Positions 50,017 through 61,129 of a stretch of 64,000 bases of DNA are shown piece after piece. Each line of letters opens with the position of its first letter. Positions within the stretch are counted from its first letter, which is position 1. The stretch covers positions 23,445,598-23,509,597 of the forward strand of contig NC_060235.2 of the NCBI RefSeq assembly GCF_021155775.2. Direction: 5' to 3'. Source of the stretch: Neodiprion pinetum (lineage: Eukaryota; Arthropoda; Insecta; Hymenoptera; Diprionidae). Under the pieces are notes generated by a model. That model was given only the letters and a program-made list of their open reading frames with translations, was not told where the DNA came from and searched no databases. Made by a program: the position numbers and the translations under genes.

Positions 50017-51974
50017 AGGACCGATATCCCCGTCAACGAAAATCGTATTTGCTTGCGTATTGCAACCGCATGCCAAATTTCACACGACAGACATAACGCA
50101 GGCACGTACGTACGTCAATACATCACGAGTGTGACGCGGTATGTTTTCATCCCGGAAGATACATGGAGCTATTTCCGCGATAAGGGGAACAGAAATGTTG
50201 AACATCATTCTTACACCCTGTTTATCAGTCGAGCAAGAAAATGCATTTTGATCAACGTGATTCGATTTACACTCAAAACCATGTGATGAAAATTCTGCCT
50301 GAAACATTGACACGTATCGCGGTACATCAGGAGTAATCTTGGCACTGGTTTAACCGCTTTTTTTTTTCTTTCAAATAATGATGATAAAGTCACATGTCGC
50401 TGTTATAATCGTGCTACTCATCATTAAGCCTTGACTCGGTATTAGAGTCTCTCGGTGTGCCGTGTGAAAAATTCAGCGCGAATATAACTGATTGGACTTG
50501 GTGATAGTAAAGCAGGGTGGAAAGTAATTATTGCCATAGAAAGAATTCATTTCGGATCACAAGTGATAATTATTAAATATCGTTAACAATTTCAAATAAA
50601 TCACGAAAAAAAATTTCCCGAGTGTTTATCATAGGGAGTGTGTCCTGTGTTACCCACCAAATGAAATTGAACAAAGAATGAGCAATGTCGGTATCACTAG
50701 GTTCAATTAATATCTTGAATTGTAAATAAAAACGGCATCCCCAAAATCTTTCCACACATTTATATGAAGACGAGAGCGATTCTATAATACCGGAAGTCAT
50801 TGATTCACTCTGACAGTTGAAATAATTAAAGTAGCTGAAGTGATTCAATTATGAATAATCAAAAAATTGGGCTTCCCTAATTGAGATGGTTCAATAAAAC
50901 TACAAAAACGCGTCGGTACCATCCGCTGATCAACGAAATGGATCAAGTGACAAAAGTTCAGCGTAAAAATAATCGAGCGCAAATGGGACGTCTCTGTGAA
51001 ATTAATTGCCATGAAAATTCCTATACACGTGGAATGTGCAAGCTTCCGGAATTCGGGATAAGAAATTCCCTCGGGCTTCATCTACGAGCCTTCTCCTGTC
51101 CTTTCTTCGAGTGTCTGTTATTCGGTGGGTGTCATATTCTTTTACTATTAGGCGACGGGGTTCCAGCTCCTGCGGCACCCGAAGCTCTGTCACTTTGCAC
51201 ATCCCTTCGACCATCAATCCTTTTCTCGCACCCTATGTCCTGCAACCCAGCCACCATCCGCTATCTCTCGCCACCACTTTGACATTAAACGGATCTTTTA
51301 CCACGACGCATCTCTGGCCGCGGTGATCGAGTTAGATGTCGTCGAGGCTGCCAAAAGGTTGTTTGACTCAGCGAGCAAAATTGGAAATAGTAGGTATTCC
51401 AGGGTAATCCTCCACTCATCTTTGAACCGACGAAATTGGTTTCCAGTATATTCCTGATCTTTAATGTACGGTGCTATTGCCTTGGAAAATATTACCCTGT
51501 TGATCGAGTCCCGCTTTATTACAACAGGATAAGAGCTCGTAAACGTCGCTTAGACATTGAAATAAATTGGCTTTCCATGAACTTCCGCGGAAGAATGGAA
51601 AGTATTTACTGCCTGTTCGAGTTTAGAAACGTTAGATGCTCACGGGAATGTAAAGTTGAAACATACCCTTTCTATTCTACGTACGCCAGGTCCTTTGGAT
51701 TCGACTGAATCGAAAAATTCCTTTGGATCATGCTTATTGTCGGCCCCTTAAAATTATGAAGGACTGAAGAATCGTGTATTTGGGAACAAGTGTTTGACAT
51801 ATGTTGACTAGTATTGGATCAGTATAGAATCATTTTGACCAAGAACAGTGGGTAAGTGTCCTTCGTGAAGCCTTGAAAAAGGTTGCATCATCGTATTCGA
51901 TTCGTTCTGCCCCTTTTTGACGCTTGAATAATCACAACACGTTTCTTTTCTTCCATTTTGCAAATGTTCTACAG
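50017..51974. other. Stretch with a GC-richer block at 51.0-51.35 kb, no firm gene
   Basis: Mostly AT-rich. At 51000-51350 a GC-richer block is open in two plus frames (to 133 codons, pyrimidine-rich) and in minus frames, one containing VVARDSGWW. No strong paired splice signals bound it, and no domain can be claimed. Confidence 0.4.
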
Positions 51975-52098
51975 GACAGACACAAACGGAGATTGGATCC
52001 ATAATCAGTCGACGAAGGAGCTGTAAATATTGGACGATTATGAAATTACTGCGGGTGCCAGACCATCGAGAAAGTTGAGAATATGATTACGGGTGCAG
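51975..52098 (+). ncRNA. Candidate untranslated or lncRNA exon (124 nt)
   Basis: The acceptor tract TTTCTTTTCTTCCATTTTGC, continuing to TTCTACAG at 51974, is excellent; the donor GGTGCAG|GTGAGTG is near consensus. All three frames are interrupted within the 124 nt. A short upstream-type ORF lies inside, and a last ATG (MITGA) opens just before the donor. It fits an untranslated or non-coding exon in the same plus-strand series as 45108-45191. Confidence 0.38.
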
Positions 52099-52488
52099 GT
52101 GAGTGTTAGACGGTGAAAGAAGCTGCCCTTATTTCTTGCTTCAAATAGAAAAACGTTTTTCGTGCTCCCCGTATATCATAAACACAATAGAAGACCCTTC
52201 GGCAGCGCATCTGTTTCCCGATTTCACAACTTGGCACTTTTTTCCCGGCCCCAAGAATAAAACTCTGTACTAAGAATGAGTCAAATCGAAAACGGCAGGC
52301 GAATATATTTAATATCAAGAATTCCGAGCACGCCGACCGACCTTTTTACCATCGTAGAGAAAAGGTGAAAGTATTTTTCTGTAAACTGTGAATGACTGAA
52401 TGAAGATTTATAAAAATCTGTCAAAGCACTCCTGGAACTGAGTGGTAAGATAACACTAATTGGTGACTTATAAACGATTCTCTTCTAG

Positions 52489-52587
52489 AAATGCTATACA
52501 TGTAATAGATATACTGTTTCACCTTGAAAATCGAATTAGATATTGCAGTAACACTTAAGAAAGTTCGACCGGAAGTAATACGACAAG
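52489..52587 (+). ncRNA. Candidate 99-nt exon (likely untranslated)
   Basis: The acceptor TAAACGATTCTCTTCTAG is followed by 99 nt and the donor CGACAAG|GTAAGTC, a near-perfect 5' splice site. All three frames contain stops across the full 99 nt. A shorter version using an internal TATTGCAG acceptor would leave a 36-nt open segment (TLKKVRPEVIRQ). It belongs positionally to the plus-strand cluster at 52-55 kb. Confidence 0.32.
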
Positions 52588-52698
52588 GTAAGTCTACTAC
52601 CATTTGAAATTCTCATCATCTTGGCTAGCGTGAGTAATTTTTCACTTTGGCCCTACACATGAAAGCTCTCGAGTATGCTGTAATTTGATTCACCCCAG

Positions 52699-53009
52699 GA
52701 CGAAGCATCCACTTTACAAAACCAGCTAAAAAACGACCGCGCATTGTCTGCCGCTAAAGCTTCTCCACCCCCGCATACGAAACACCTAACGTCAAGCACC
52801 AAGTTCCGCAAAATTAAAAGCTCTACGTCCGGAAGGAACAACTGTGTTAAAAACTGGGTAAGCCGCGTGCCGGAAAATCGTGACAGACCTTCCGATGGTA
52901 TAATTACGGAAATTACTGCAAGCGCAAAGGTTTCATTTGCATCTTCGTGTAAAAAAAACGCACCACCCGTTCAAGGGTTAAACCCACGGGCGTATTTGAA
53001 AAGATAATA
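52699..53009 (+). CDS. Candidate coding exon, 103 codons from the acceptor
   Basis: After TTTGATTCACCCCAG a phase-0 frame runs from 52699 to a stop ending at 53009. It begins DEASTLQNQLKNDRALSAAK, followed by a Ser/Thr/Lys-rich part. A good donor, ACTGG|GTAAGCC, at 52857 would instead make a 159-nt internal exon ending on a codon boundary. No ATG precedes it in frame, so coding use requires an upstream coding exon. Composition suggests a low-complexity, probably disordered segment. The family is not recognised, and minus-strand frames also overlap. Confidence 0.27.
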
Positions 53010-54287
53010 CGTGGCCGAATGTGATCGACCGAGACATTACGCTCATACACGCGAATGTGATCCCGAATCGAGGATCAAATAGGTACATGTATAATTTAAT
53101 GGACTGGTAGTAGGTGATCTCTGACGAGATGATATGGTCTCATTGCTTATTCCCTGTATCCCCAAAGTGTGTTTACCTCGTTAAACTGGCTGCAAGTTCA
53201 AGCCACGAGCTTCACATGGCAATATTGAGATTAAACACGGCCTACGAGGAGTATTAATCTTGAATGATCGGATCAATCCACAAATCCAGCAACGATTCAG
53301 GTTTCAGGCTCTTTGCATAAACTCTCAGGCGTGTGCGCACGCTTGGAACACGGTTCAATCTAGGCTGCACGAGACAGAAATTGCCAAGGAAGACATCAGC
53401 GATGTACCTGAAAGAGTTTGGAGAGTGATGATCACCGCTTTTGTGCTACGCCGATGGTGGATCTACAGGAAAATACTGTAAGTAGATTACTGTTGATCGG
53501 AAAGATTTAGTAACGATGACCTTACACATCGCGCGAATCTTCGTATCATCATCATCGATATGAAATGTTTCTGTATCTACCTTTTCGCAGGACAGCAAAA
53601 TACTACTCAATTGTTACGTCAATTTACGAGGGTTATAACTCAGATAACGGCTACTTGAAAGGATCTACCTGAGAAGAGGGTCTATAACCTCAATATCTCC
53701 CAAGTGATTTCAGCAATAGCAATTGTCTAGTATCTACTCGAGTAATGGCACGGTTCGAAATATCGGTTTCTCATCAAACCTTTTTTAATGCCAGAAGTAG
53801 AAGTGACGGTTTCTTACGGCAAACTGGTGTTATTTCAATAACGCTGTAATCTATACAGTGCGATTCGGTGCGAATCCCCAGAAGAGGAGGAGCTTAATTG
53901 ATCAATAGACTCCACCCGCTACTAATCGAATCAATGATTCGGTAGACCATGTTGAAAAAACGGCAACATTGATATCGCCATTAATGAGGGACTCCCACAA
54001 GTATTCCTAGGTGGTCCAAAGCTACCATCTCGGCTGTAAGTAACGCAGTTGGCTGCTTTGATAAGAGGGTAGTAAAGATACACATGAATAATACTGGACA
54101 ATTTCGAATCCTTTGCCAAACATTACTTTATTCAAATGCCGGCTGGTTTCACAAAATACTTTTGAATAAACTTTTGTATCGAACGAGACGTCTCTCAGTT
54201 TGAGCATTTTTCTCGAAAATCATAAACACCAAAATCTAAATGCTAATTATAGTTACTGCGAATATTTTGTTTGTCATTGTACTACAG
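53010..54287. other. Non-coding stretch with an isolated donor
   Basis: A plus frame at 53260-53481 ends at a possible donor, ATACT|GTAAGTA, but lacks a convincing acceptor. The remainder shows nothing I can support. Confidence 0.45.
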
Positions 54288-54424
54288 TCAGTGCTCTCAG
54301 TAGGGTCACTTCTCCTAATCCATCCTCAAAGGTCACTCCCACTCTTGACTTATCACAAGGCTCGTTGAACTCCAAATTCCAAGAACGCCCTTTATCGCAT
54401 GTGCACTTGAAAAAAAAAATATAA
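54288..54424 (+). CDS. Candidate terminal exon with adjacent poly(A) signal
   Basis: The acceptor TTTGTTTGTCATTGTACTACAG is followed by an open frame (two leading nt) of 44 codons, Ser/Pro/Thr-rich (SRVTSPNPSSKVTPTLDLSQ), ending KKKI and TAA at 54422-54424. AATAAA overlaps the stop (54424-54429). The phase-0 frame is also open, for 26 codons. The A-rich end suggests either a short 3' exon or an A-tract. No family is recognised. Confidence 0.23.
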
Positions 54425-55071
54425 ATAAAATAAATAACAAACTTTAGGACTTCGAAGATCAGGCAGTTGCGCGTCAGCCGATCTTAAGAGTAATAGCGCA
54501 AAGTACTCGAACTTTGCCCCACGAACGTATAAGCTCCGAGTTTCAGCTACAAGCGCGAGTCAAGTTTGTACAATTGTATAGTGGTATTAATACACCGGAC
54601 TTTGCCACAAATAATTCTGAATCGCAAGTTTGTTTATTTTTTTTTACATGTGTATAGTACATTGTACCGGAAGGATTCCTGGGAGGTTAATGATACAAAC
54701 GTAGTTCGCCGGCAGAAATGCAACTGAATTTACGTCTGGGGTACTTAATGTCTGTAAGATGTCACTTCGGTTGTCTATTTAATTTGTAGGGGAAATGTCG
54801 TTCATATCGTTAACGCTTTAAGAATCTTTTTGGCGTGTGTAAATATTCTTCCGCATAATAACTATCTTCTTCAGATCATCGGTTTTATTAAAAAAATCTT
54901 ACTTATTTCGGCGATTACCCAGACTAATCTCAAGTAAAATGACAGTGTCTTGGTGAATACGATGTATTGTAATTTCGAGTCCCGGTACTTTTGTTACTGC
55001 GTGAAAACTGCACCATCAGCGACCAGTACTAACTAATTCTTTCATTAATAGATATTTACATATCATTGTTG

Positions 55072-55081
55072 TATATAAAAG
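55072..55081 (+). promoter_or_regulatory. TATA-box-like sequence
   Basis: TATATAAAAG matches the consensus closely and sits at the start of the 61-bp repeat array. No initiator or downstream element could be placed with confidence, so promoter activity is conjectural. Confidence 0.25.
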
Positions 55082-55226
55082 CCTGTTTGATCTCGTTGTT
55101 GCAAATTCTTGAATGAAAAGCTATATTTTCTGAACATAAAAGCCTGTTTTCTCTCGTTATTACTAAATCTTGAATAAAGTGATGTACATTGTTAACATAA
55201 AGGTCTGTTTTCTCTCGTTATTTCAG
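55075..55226. repeat. 61-bp tandem repeat, two and a half copies
   Basis: Units start ATAAA(A)GCCTGTTT at 55075 and 55136 and ATAAAGGTCTGTTT at 55197, exactly 61 bp apart, and share the TCTCGTT core and the CTTGAAT(A/G)AA motif. The first unit begins in TATATAAAAG, a strong TATA-box match. The second contains AATAAAG. The third, truncated, supplies the pyrimidine tract and AG of the acceptor at 55226. TATA plus AATAAA spacing would also suit an LTR, but no LTR termini are evident. Confidence 0.85.
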
Positions 55227-55397
55227 TACCGCAACCTACCGGTGGTCTCTGGACATTCAGTAAAGGGTCAGGAGACCCCCAGACCCGTTCGCACACTACA
55301 TCAGGTATTCCCGAATCCCAAGATCCACCTGGTGTAGCCGAAGCATTAAAAGATTATAACGGTGCGTTCAAATATCAAGCAACATTTTTGTAAAGAG
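55227..55397 (+). CDS. Candidate exon (171 nt to donor)
   Basis: The acceptor CTGTTTTCTCTCGTTATTTCAG is strong, and a near-consensus donor, AAAGAG|GTGAGTC, follows 171 nt later. Two frames are partly open. With two leading nt there are 54 codons (starting PQPTGGLWTFSKGSGDPQTR) to a TAA at 55391-55393; in phase 0 there are 36 codons to a TAG. A second donor, AACG|GTGCGT, at 55361 would end the first frame before its stop. It may be a coding terminal exon or, if spliced at 55397, an untranslated exon. Not recognised. Confidence 0.33.
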
Positions 55398-55399
55398 GT

Positions 55400-57595
55400 G
55401 AGTCGGTGGTACGGTAATAATATGTAGGTGAGGAGGGAAGGGGGGCACCGAGCTTTTGTTGCTTTTGAACCTGTATTATTCAACATGTACTGTAACCTGT
55501 GAACTTCCATATTTTTCGCGTTAGCATGTTGCGTTTTTTTATTACATGTATTGTTGAATTACATGACAGAGTGAAACGAATGCGTTTGTAATTTTAGTAT
55601 CGTAGATTCATACGGCCGCAACATGTTACGTGATTGGTGGCAGTAACGGAGTGAAAAATTACCAAAAAAAATGTTACTGTACTGTACTGAAATATTTTAA
55701 CGCCCTATCAAGTTGCTAATAGCATTACTCGAAATAGCTCTGGCTGAAAAAGTTTTACCTTCACGCAAATGGAGCAATGGACATATTTTTTTGTGGAGTA
55801 CAAACTTGAATTTTCTCACAATCTGATATTCAACTTGCAGTGATCTTTAGAAATTTGCTCTGGCCATTTCCAAGATTGTGCCTGCGTAATCAATATCCAG
55901 AGCAGTCCAAAATATTGTCTTTTTTCTATAACTGACGCTTTCAAAAAGACCAAAACCAACTCCCCGACTCAGTGATTATTCATAAGTTCATTACAATACT
56001 TTTTCATATGGAGAAGTGGAAATCATATCGGTCAGAATTATCATGGCTATTGTTTTCAGGGGCTGATCCGCGTGCCAATATGTTAATTTGGAAACTCAGG
56101 AAACTGCTGGGAAGCTGTCGCATTTTTATGTCAATCTGTCTCTTTTGATATACATTAGGTCGAGATGTAAAACTATCGATCTTATTTAACTGAACGATAA
56201 TTTCCATTCACGCTGCAGATATGACTCTTTAATCTTTCCTCGTTTCTTTTCTCGGTCCTGAGGAAAAGTTGATCGATCTCACCCGATCGAGAATCGAAAA
56301 CTGCAGCCTGGTCGCTGGTACAGGGGAGAATAAATATTTCCAACTTCCTCTGCGAGATAGTTTTTCCTTCAAATAAATTGCTGAACCGAGTCGCAGCGAT
56401 TTTTTATCTTGATATAGGTCGAGGGGCGAATAAAAGTAGGCTTTGCACAATCTCAGCTACTTTTCCCTGGCGAGTAAAACTTCGCGGCGATTCCTTGCTG
56501 CTCGCAATCAGAGAAAATTCTCATCCCTTACTTGTGGTCACAGTTCAGCTGAACAGTCCGCGAACATGGTTTGACAGATTTGTCTTGTCAGATAATCACC
56601 TCGAACGTCCGTCGTGTTTCTGTCAATTCTTATAACACCTCGCCTCGGTGGCAATCGTTTCTGTTTCGAAATAATGATGAAAATATATCTGTGTGTCTGT
56701 GGCAAGTACTCTCGTTCGTGATTGAGAGAAAAGATATATGCAAGGCACGTGTCGTACAAATAAGACGGACGATAAACGCCGTTCACACGAATTTGCTCCA
56801 CCAGCTCACGCCAGCTCGAGTGAACTTGAGGTCGAAGGCTTCTCCGGGTGCTTATGTACTTTCATGAGTAGATTTCTGAGTGCCTAGGCATGAATTTTAT
56901 AGAAGCTTCGAGGTTCGTTGAAGGCTGAAAACGACTGGATTCGGAACTCGAGAGTCAATTGGCATCGGCATATCGTGAGTTACGAAACAGTTAATCAAAT
57001 AAGAGAATGTGGAAATTTATCACCCAGGATCCCTGGGGTGACTTTACAATCGTAAATACGCGTCAACCCCGGTAGGTTTGCATTTACACGTCAAACACAG
57101 GGCAGCTCTTGAAAGCATCACATTTGAAATAAAGCGTAAATTACGCCTATTTCCTCCGGCCTATCGCCTCTTTCAATCGTTGGCTAATTAATTATTAGGG
57201 GTGCATTAAGTCCCGGCATCGAGGAACCATGTTTCATCACAATTACGATATCAAAACCTCTTAACATCTCAAATATCGACGTCAACGACATTTGTACTCC
57301 CGTCGCATGTTGTATGCTCTCAATCATCTGCTGAATTGACAAGCCCTGAACAAACGGTAAAATCCTTGCTTCGATCTTAAATTCTCTGACGGCACTGTGA
57401 AAGTAATTCGCATGCGATCGGGATTTTTCTTTAAATTATTTCAACCCTATCCTGGGTCCATAACTCCAATATCGGAGCAAAGTTATGAAAATCTTCCAGA
57501 AATAGCAGTAGAAATATAAAATAAGCGTATTATGTAAACTTGAAGTTGACTTGAATCTCAACATACCTTCAACAGAGACGTAAAATTCGCCTTAC
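55400..57595. other. Non-coding stretch, nothing firmly supported
   Basis: AT-rich with a short G-rich segment at about 55436-55450. Overlapping open frames around 56378-56867 on both strands have no paired splice signals. A minus donor, TTGAAG|GTATGTTG, at about 57566-57572 belongs to the exon candidate that follows. Confidence 0.45.
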
Positions 57596-57914
57596 CGACG
57601 TATGTTGCCATAGGTTTGCCTTTGATATCTCAAGTTGCCGTCGCTTTGTTTAGCACTCCACCTTCTCACAGCTTTGTAGTGCCGATGAGCTCTCCGATCA
57701 ATAGCAATGCTCCCAAACAATTTAATTCCGTTTAGATAAAACTTCCTGAATCCGTCAAGACCAAATTTAAAATCAAGTTCAAGAGATCTGTTGATTAACT
57801 TTTTATGAAATTCATGTACGCAGGTAGGTAATTGATCAGGTGAACAATTCATTATTAATCGTTTGAGTAAAATAACGCATCGGTGATAATGTTCGTGCGT
57901 CACGAACTTGTTAC
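57596..57914 (-). CDS. Candidate 319-nt coding exon
   Basis: On the minus strand the acceptor GATATTCTTAAAATTTAG is followed by two leading nt and 105 open codons. The frame's stop codon lies inside the donor CGTCG|GTAAGG, as expected when a real exon reads into its intron. The deduced peptide is basic, with HEFHKKLINRSLELDFKFGL in its middle and a His/Arg-rich end. A further donor, TTGAAG|GTATGT, 25 nt downstream could be used in another frame. It has no recognised domain, no signal peptide and no membrane segment. It would lie in the first intron of a minus gene starting at 61 kb. Confidence 0.3.
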
Positions 57915-60357
57915 CTAAATTTTAAGAATATCTTGACTGATTTTTTATCGACATTTACCAAAATCATCTTTAAGCTGTTCAGCCAATTGGTACGAATGAA
58001 AATTTTCTCATCCTGCCAACTATATGAGAATTCATAATTCAATCGCAAAACATCAAGATAAGATGTTTAAGTTCATACTGGTATTCTAAAATTAAATGTC
58101 ACTTTCTTACATAATTCGATAGATACTTGAAATGTTTGAAACGAAATAAAAATGCAAAATGTGTCAAAGACTGTATTGTTTGCTGTTTTGAAAGTACGAA
58201 ACTAACTATATTCACAGTTGAATAACTTGATACATCGATACACGTAACGAAGCTGGATTCAGGAATATTGCTACTTCCTTTTTTGAAAACGAGAGTAACC
58301 GAGGTTCACATGTTACATTCCTAGCTCATGTCTCTCGGAACTTATACCTATACGACTTAAATTTTAATAAGAAATAGTTTTCACATAAAGCGAGTATCGA
58401 TGCCCTCCACGTCACTTGAGAATGGAAGTACACTTTGGGGATATTGGCAGAAGCTGTGTGACCCTCAAGCATGTTCTCGGGTCGCGATATTACATATCAA
58501 TATTTTCTCGCAGATAACAGACACCGCAAGCGTCTGTAGTATTGCAAATGAGATGGTATTTCCTATCGTAATTTATAATTGGCAAACTGCATCGGCCTAT
58601 TTCGTTACCCAGCGCATCTTACACGTGATCGAAGTTAGCAAGACTGCTTCGATAACGCGAAGAAGATAGTGCTTTGAATTCTATGCTACCTCAAATTTCA
58701 GATTTAGCTTTTGACGCTTCGCTTCTGACTGCAAAGTGTGGGAGTTAATCGCGTCAGGTGTTCAGGAATAAAAAACCAAATGGATTTATAGTCTTCTGTA
58801 ACGTAAATATGAACGAAGTTTGGGTGACCAAGGATTTCGAATTATAATGAAAAACCTATGAAATTATCGTAACGAATAGAAAATGCTCGGAATTCTGCAA
58901 ATTCGAATAGTTCATAAATGCGATAAACGTTAGTTTCGAGGCTGAAAACAATAATTTGAGCCAATGAAAATCTCCTGTGCACTATACTCGTATACGCAGC
59001 TGTGACAATTTGCATCGAAGTTTCGAATTGAAACGCGAATTTCGAGGTGATATCAAATAATTATGCACGAAATATTTCCATGCCGCAACGCATGAATTCA
59101 TCCCCGATGGATTTTATCAACGAGCTTATTTTTTCATTGCAAAATTATTCTAAAATATATAACGATAGAAATACGATTGTTCCAGAAAATAATCTAGCAA
59201 AACTAGAGTTGCACCACTTTGGACAGACTTCACGTACGGGCGGATATTCCGGTGTATGTTAACCTGCCCTGCAGCTAAACTTCGTCAATAGCAACGGTGG
59301 GAACCCGGCACCTGGAAAGTTTCAAAATTGGTGAATATAAAGTCAGCACTACTAACACCAGCGGTAGTTCGCAACTTTCGACTGCGCATAAAAATAGACC
59401 GACCAATTTGATTGAAAAAATGGCGCAGTGAAATAAACTTGATTCTAGTTCGCGCGGCGACCGTAGATGTTGAAATCGGGATATAAAAGAGTGTCATTCA
59501 ACAGCTATCGTGGAGTGACAAAGTTCTCGATAATGGTTCACACAAGAGTTTCGAAACAATTCTTACCCATAGTTAACAGGATATAAGCGCCATGAACTTA
59601 ACGCTGTTTCTGCGCTGCACTTTCTAAGAATCCTCTTGATAGCACGTTGTGAGAACTTTTCGGTAGAAATTGAAAATGCAGGTTACGCCCATTAATAATT
59701 TATGAACAATTTCCTCACGCTCGATACAAATTCTCCAATTTGTTACATTTGGCTTTTCGGTACGTGTAAAAAATTGAAGCATTTTTGCTCCGTACTATCG
59801 AACTCTACAACTATTTTAAAGATACTAGAGTCGGATTTATTCAATGAGAAATGAAAAAGAAGTGGTATTTGAGAGCTGTTTTCCTCTTACAATTGTTATA
59901 AGTACCCAGACTCTGCAACGACACAATACCAATTTCAATGACGAGAGGAAAAAAAGTTGTGCACAAGTGATCAGTGACTTTGACTCTCTTCCAAGTCGAT
60001 AGTTCAACTACAGTCAAAAACTACGAAGAATAGTTTGGATTTGGCTCGTCTTATTTAAAAACTCATTCGAAATCCGTTTTTCTTTTTTCACTACAATTGT
60101 TTGAACTGTTTTTACACGAACCGTCGGAAACTCCGAATCTATTCCATCAGACATAACTGCGAACATCTCCATATTTGTTTGCAACAGAAATATTGGTAAA
60201 AATTTCTACGCGACTAAAAATCATTCGCGCAGACAAAATGTAATTACATCTTCCACCGCCATTCCCTGAAGTACAAATCACCGAAGTGAAACAGACGAAG
60301 GTGAAATGAATTTTGGCACTTTCCGTCAATTGCGGCATCGTTACTTTTGCATGTCAG
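57915..60357. other. Non-coding stretch, no gene seen
   Basis: AT-rich. A plus frame at 58400-58669 and short minus frames have no splice support. No repeats or transposon ends recognised. Confidence 0.5.
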
Positions 60358-60798
60358 AGCCGCGTAAATGCGAATTCTCATTGCTGTAATGATTGTAATT
60401 GTCAGCGACCAAACAATCCTCAATTAAGCATCAAGATCACCGGTTGTTATTCGCTCTCAACGATCAAGCTATCTCTGAGAAACGTATATTCCGAAAATCG
60501 TTCGCCAAATACATTTTTGCGACCTGCGTCCGATCATCCCGATACGACAAGTACAATATGCAGAACATTTGTCAACAGCGAAGTAAAATCCCGCAAGTTG
60601 ACAAAGCCTCCGAATTCCGTGCACATCCTTTACGCTTCTCCGTGTCCGAAGTTGAATCCTGATCAAAATACGAATGGTGGGATGAAAATGAACGCAGGCG
60701 GTGACAAAAAAATAACGAAACGCATCGACTCGTCGTCGGACGCAGGTTTCTATCCATCGTACGATCAATTAACGGCCAAATCGCGTTGTTCCGACTAA
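60358..60798 (+). CDS. Candidate coding exon, 146 codons after an acceptor
   Basis: The acceptor GCATCGTTACTTTTGCATGTCAG ends at 60357. In phase 0 the frame is open for 146 codons to a TAA at 60798; upstream it is open to 60313, with an ATG-equivalent start. It is Cys-rich at the start (SHCCNDCNCQRPNNPQ) and Ser/Thr/Pro/Lys-rich later, ending YDQLTAKSRCSD. This is the longest frame in the window, yet about one frame of this size is expected by chance in 64 kb of this composition. The antisense strand is also open for about 100 codons. Family not recognised. Confidence 0.25.
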   Translation, partial: SRVNANSHCCNDCNCQRPNNPQLSIKITGCYSLSTIKLSLRNVYSENRSPNTFLRPASDHPDTTSTICRTFVNSEVKSRKLTKPPNSVHILYASPCPKLNPDQNTNGGMKMNAGGDKKITKRIDSSSDAGFYPSYDQLTAKSRCSD

Positions 60799-61129
60799 CC
60801 TTGACTTTCCGACATCTTCTCGCAGCGATGAATCTTGACTGTCTTCGTAACGCCTCCAGAGGAAGCGACTGCTGCTGTCGTCAGGATGCGGAGGTTTGCC
60901 CTCCACCCTGGCTCTGTTTCACCGAATCAAGTCCGAGTCGTTGGTGTTTCAGCGGTGCACCAGTGTCGTAAACTTCGCGGTCAACTCGTGCAAATATTAA
61001 CACCCCGTCTTAATTGACGAGATGAATTTCACCGAGCAGCGGGCCGTTTACCTTTCGAAACTTCTCCGGCGGCCGTTGTCACTCGGTTATCGTCGAAGTT
61101 CGACCCTGCTGGCGAGAAACGACCCTCAC

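Noticed and set aside
51180..51330. Minus frame VVARDSGWW resembling an SH3-domain motif
   Set aside because: The open frame is only about 32 codons, lacks splice signals, and the remaining SH3 positions are not present.
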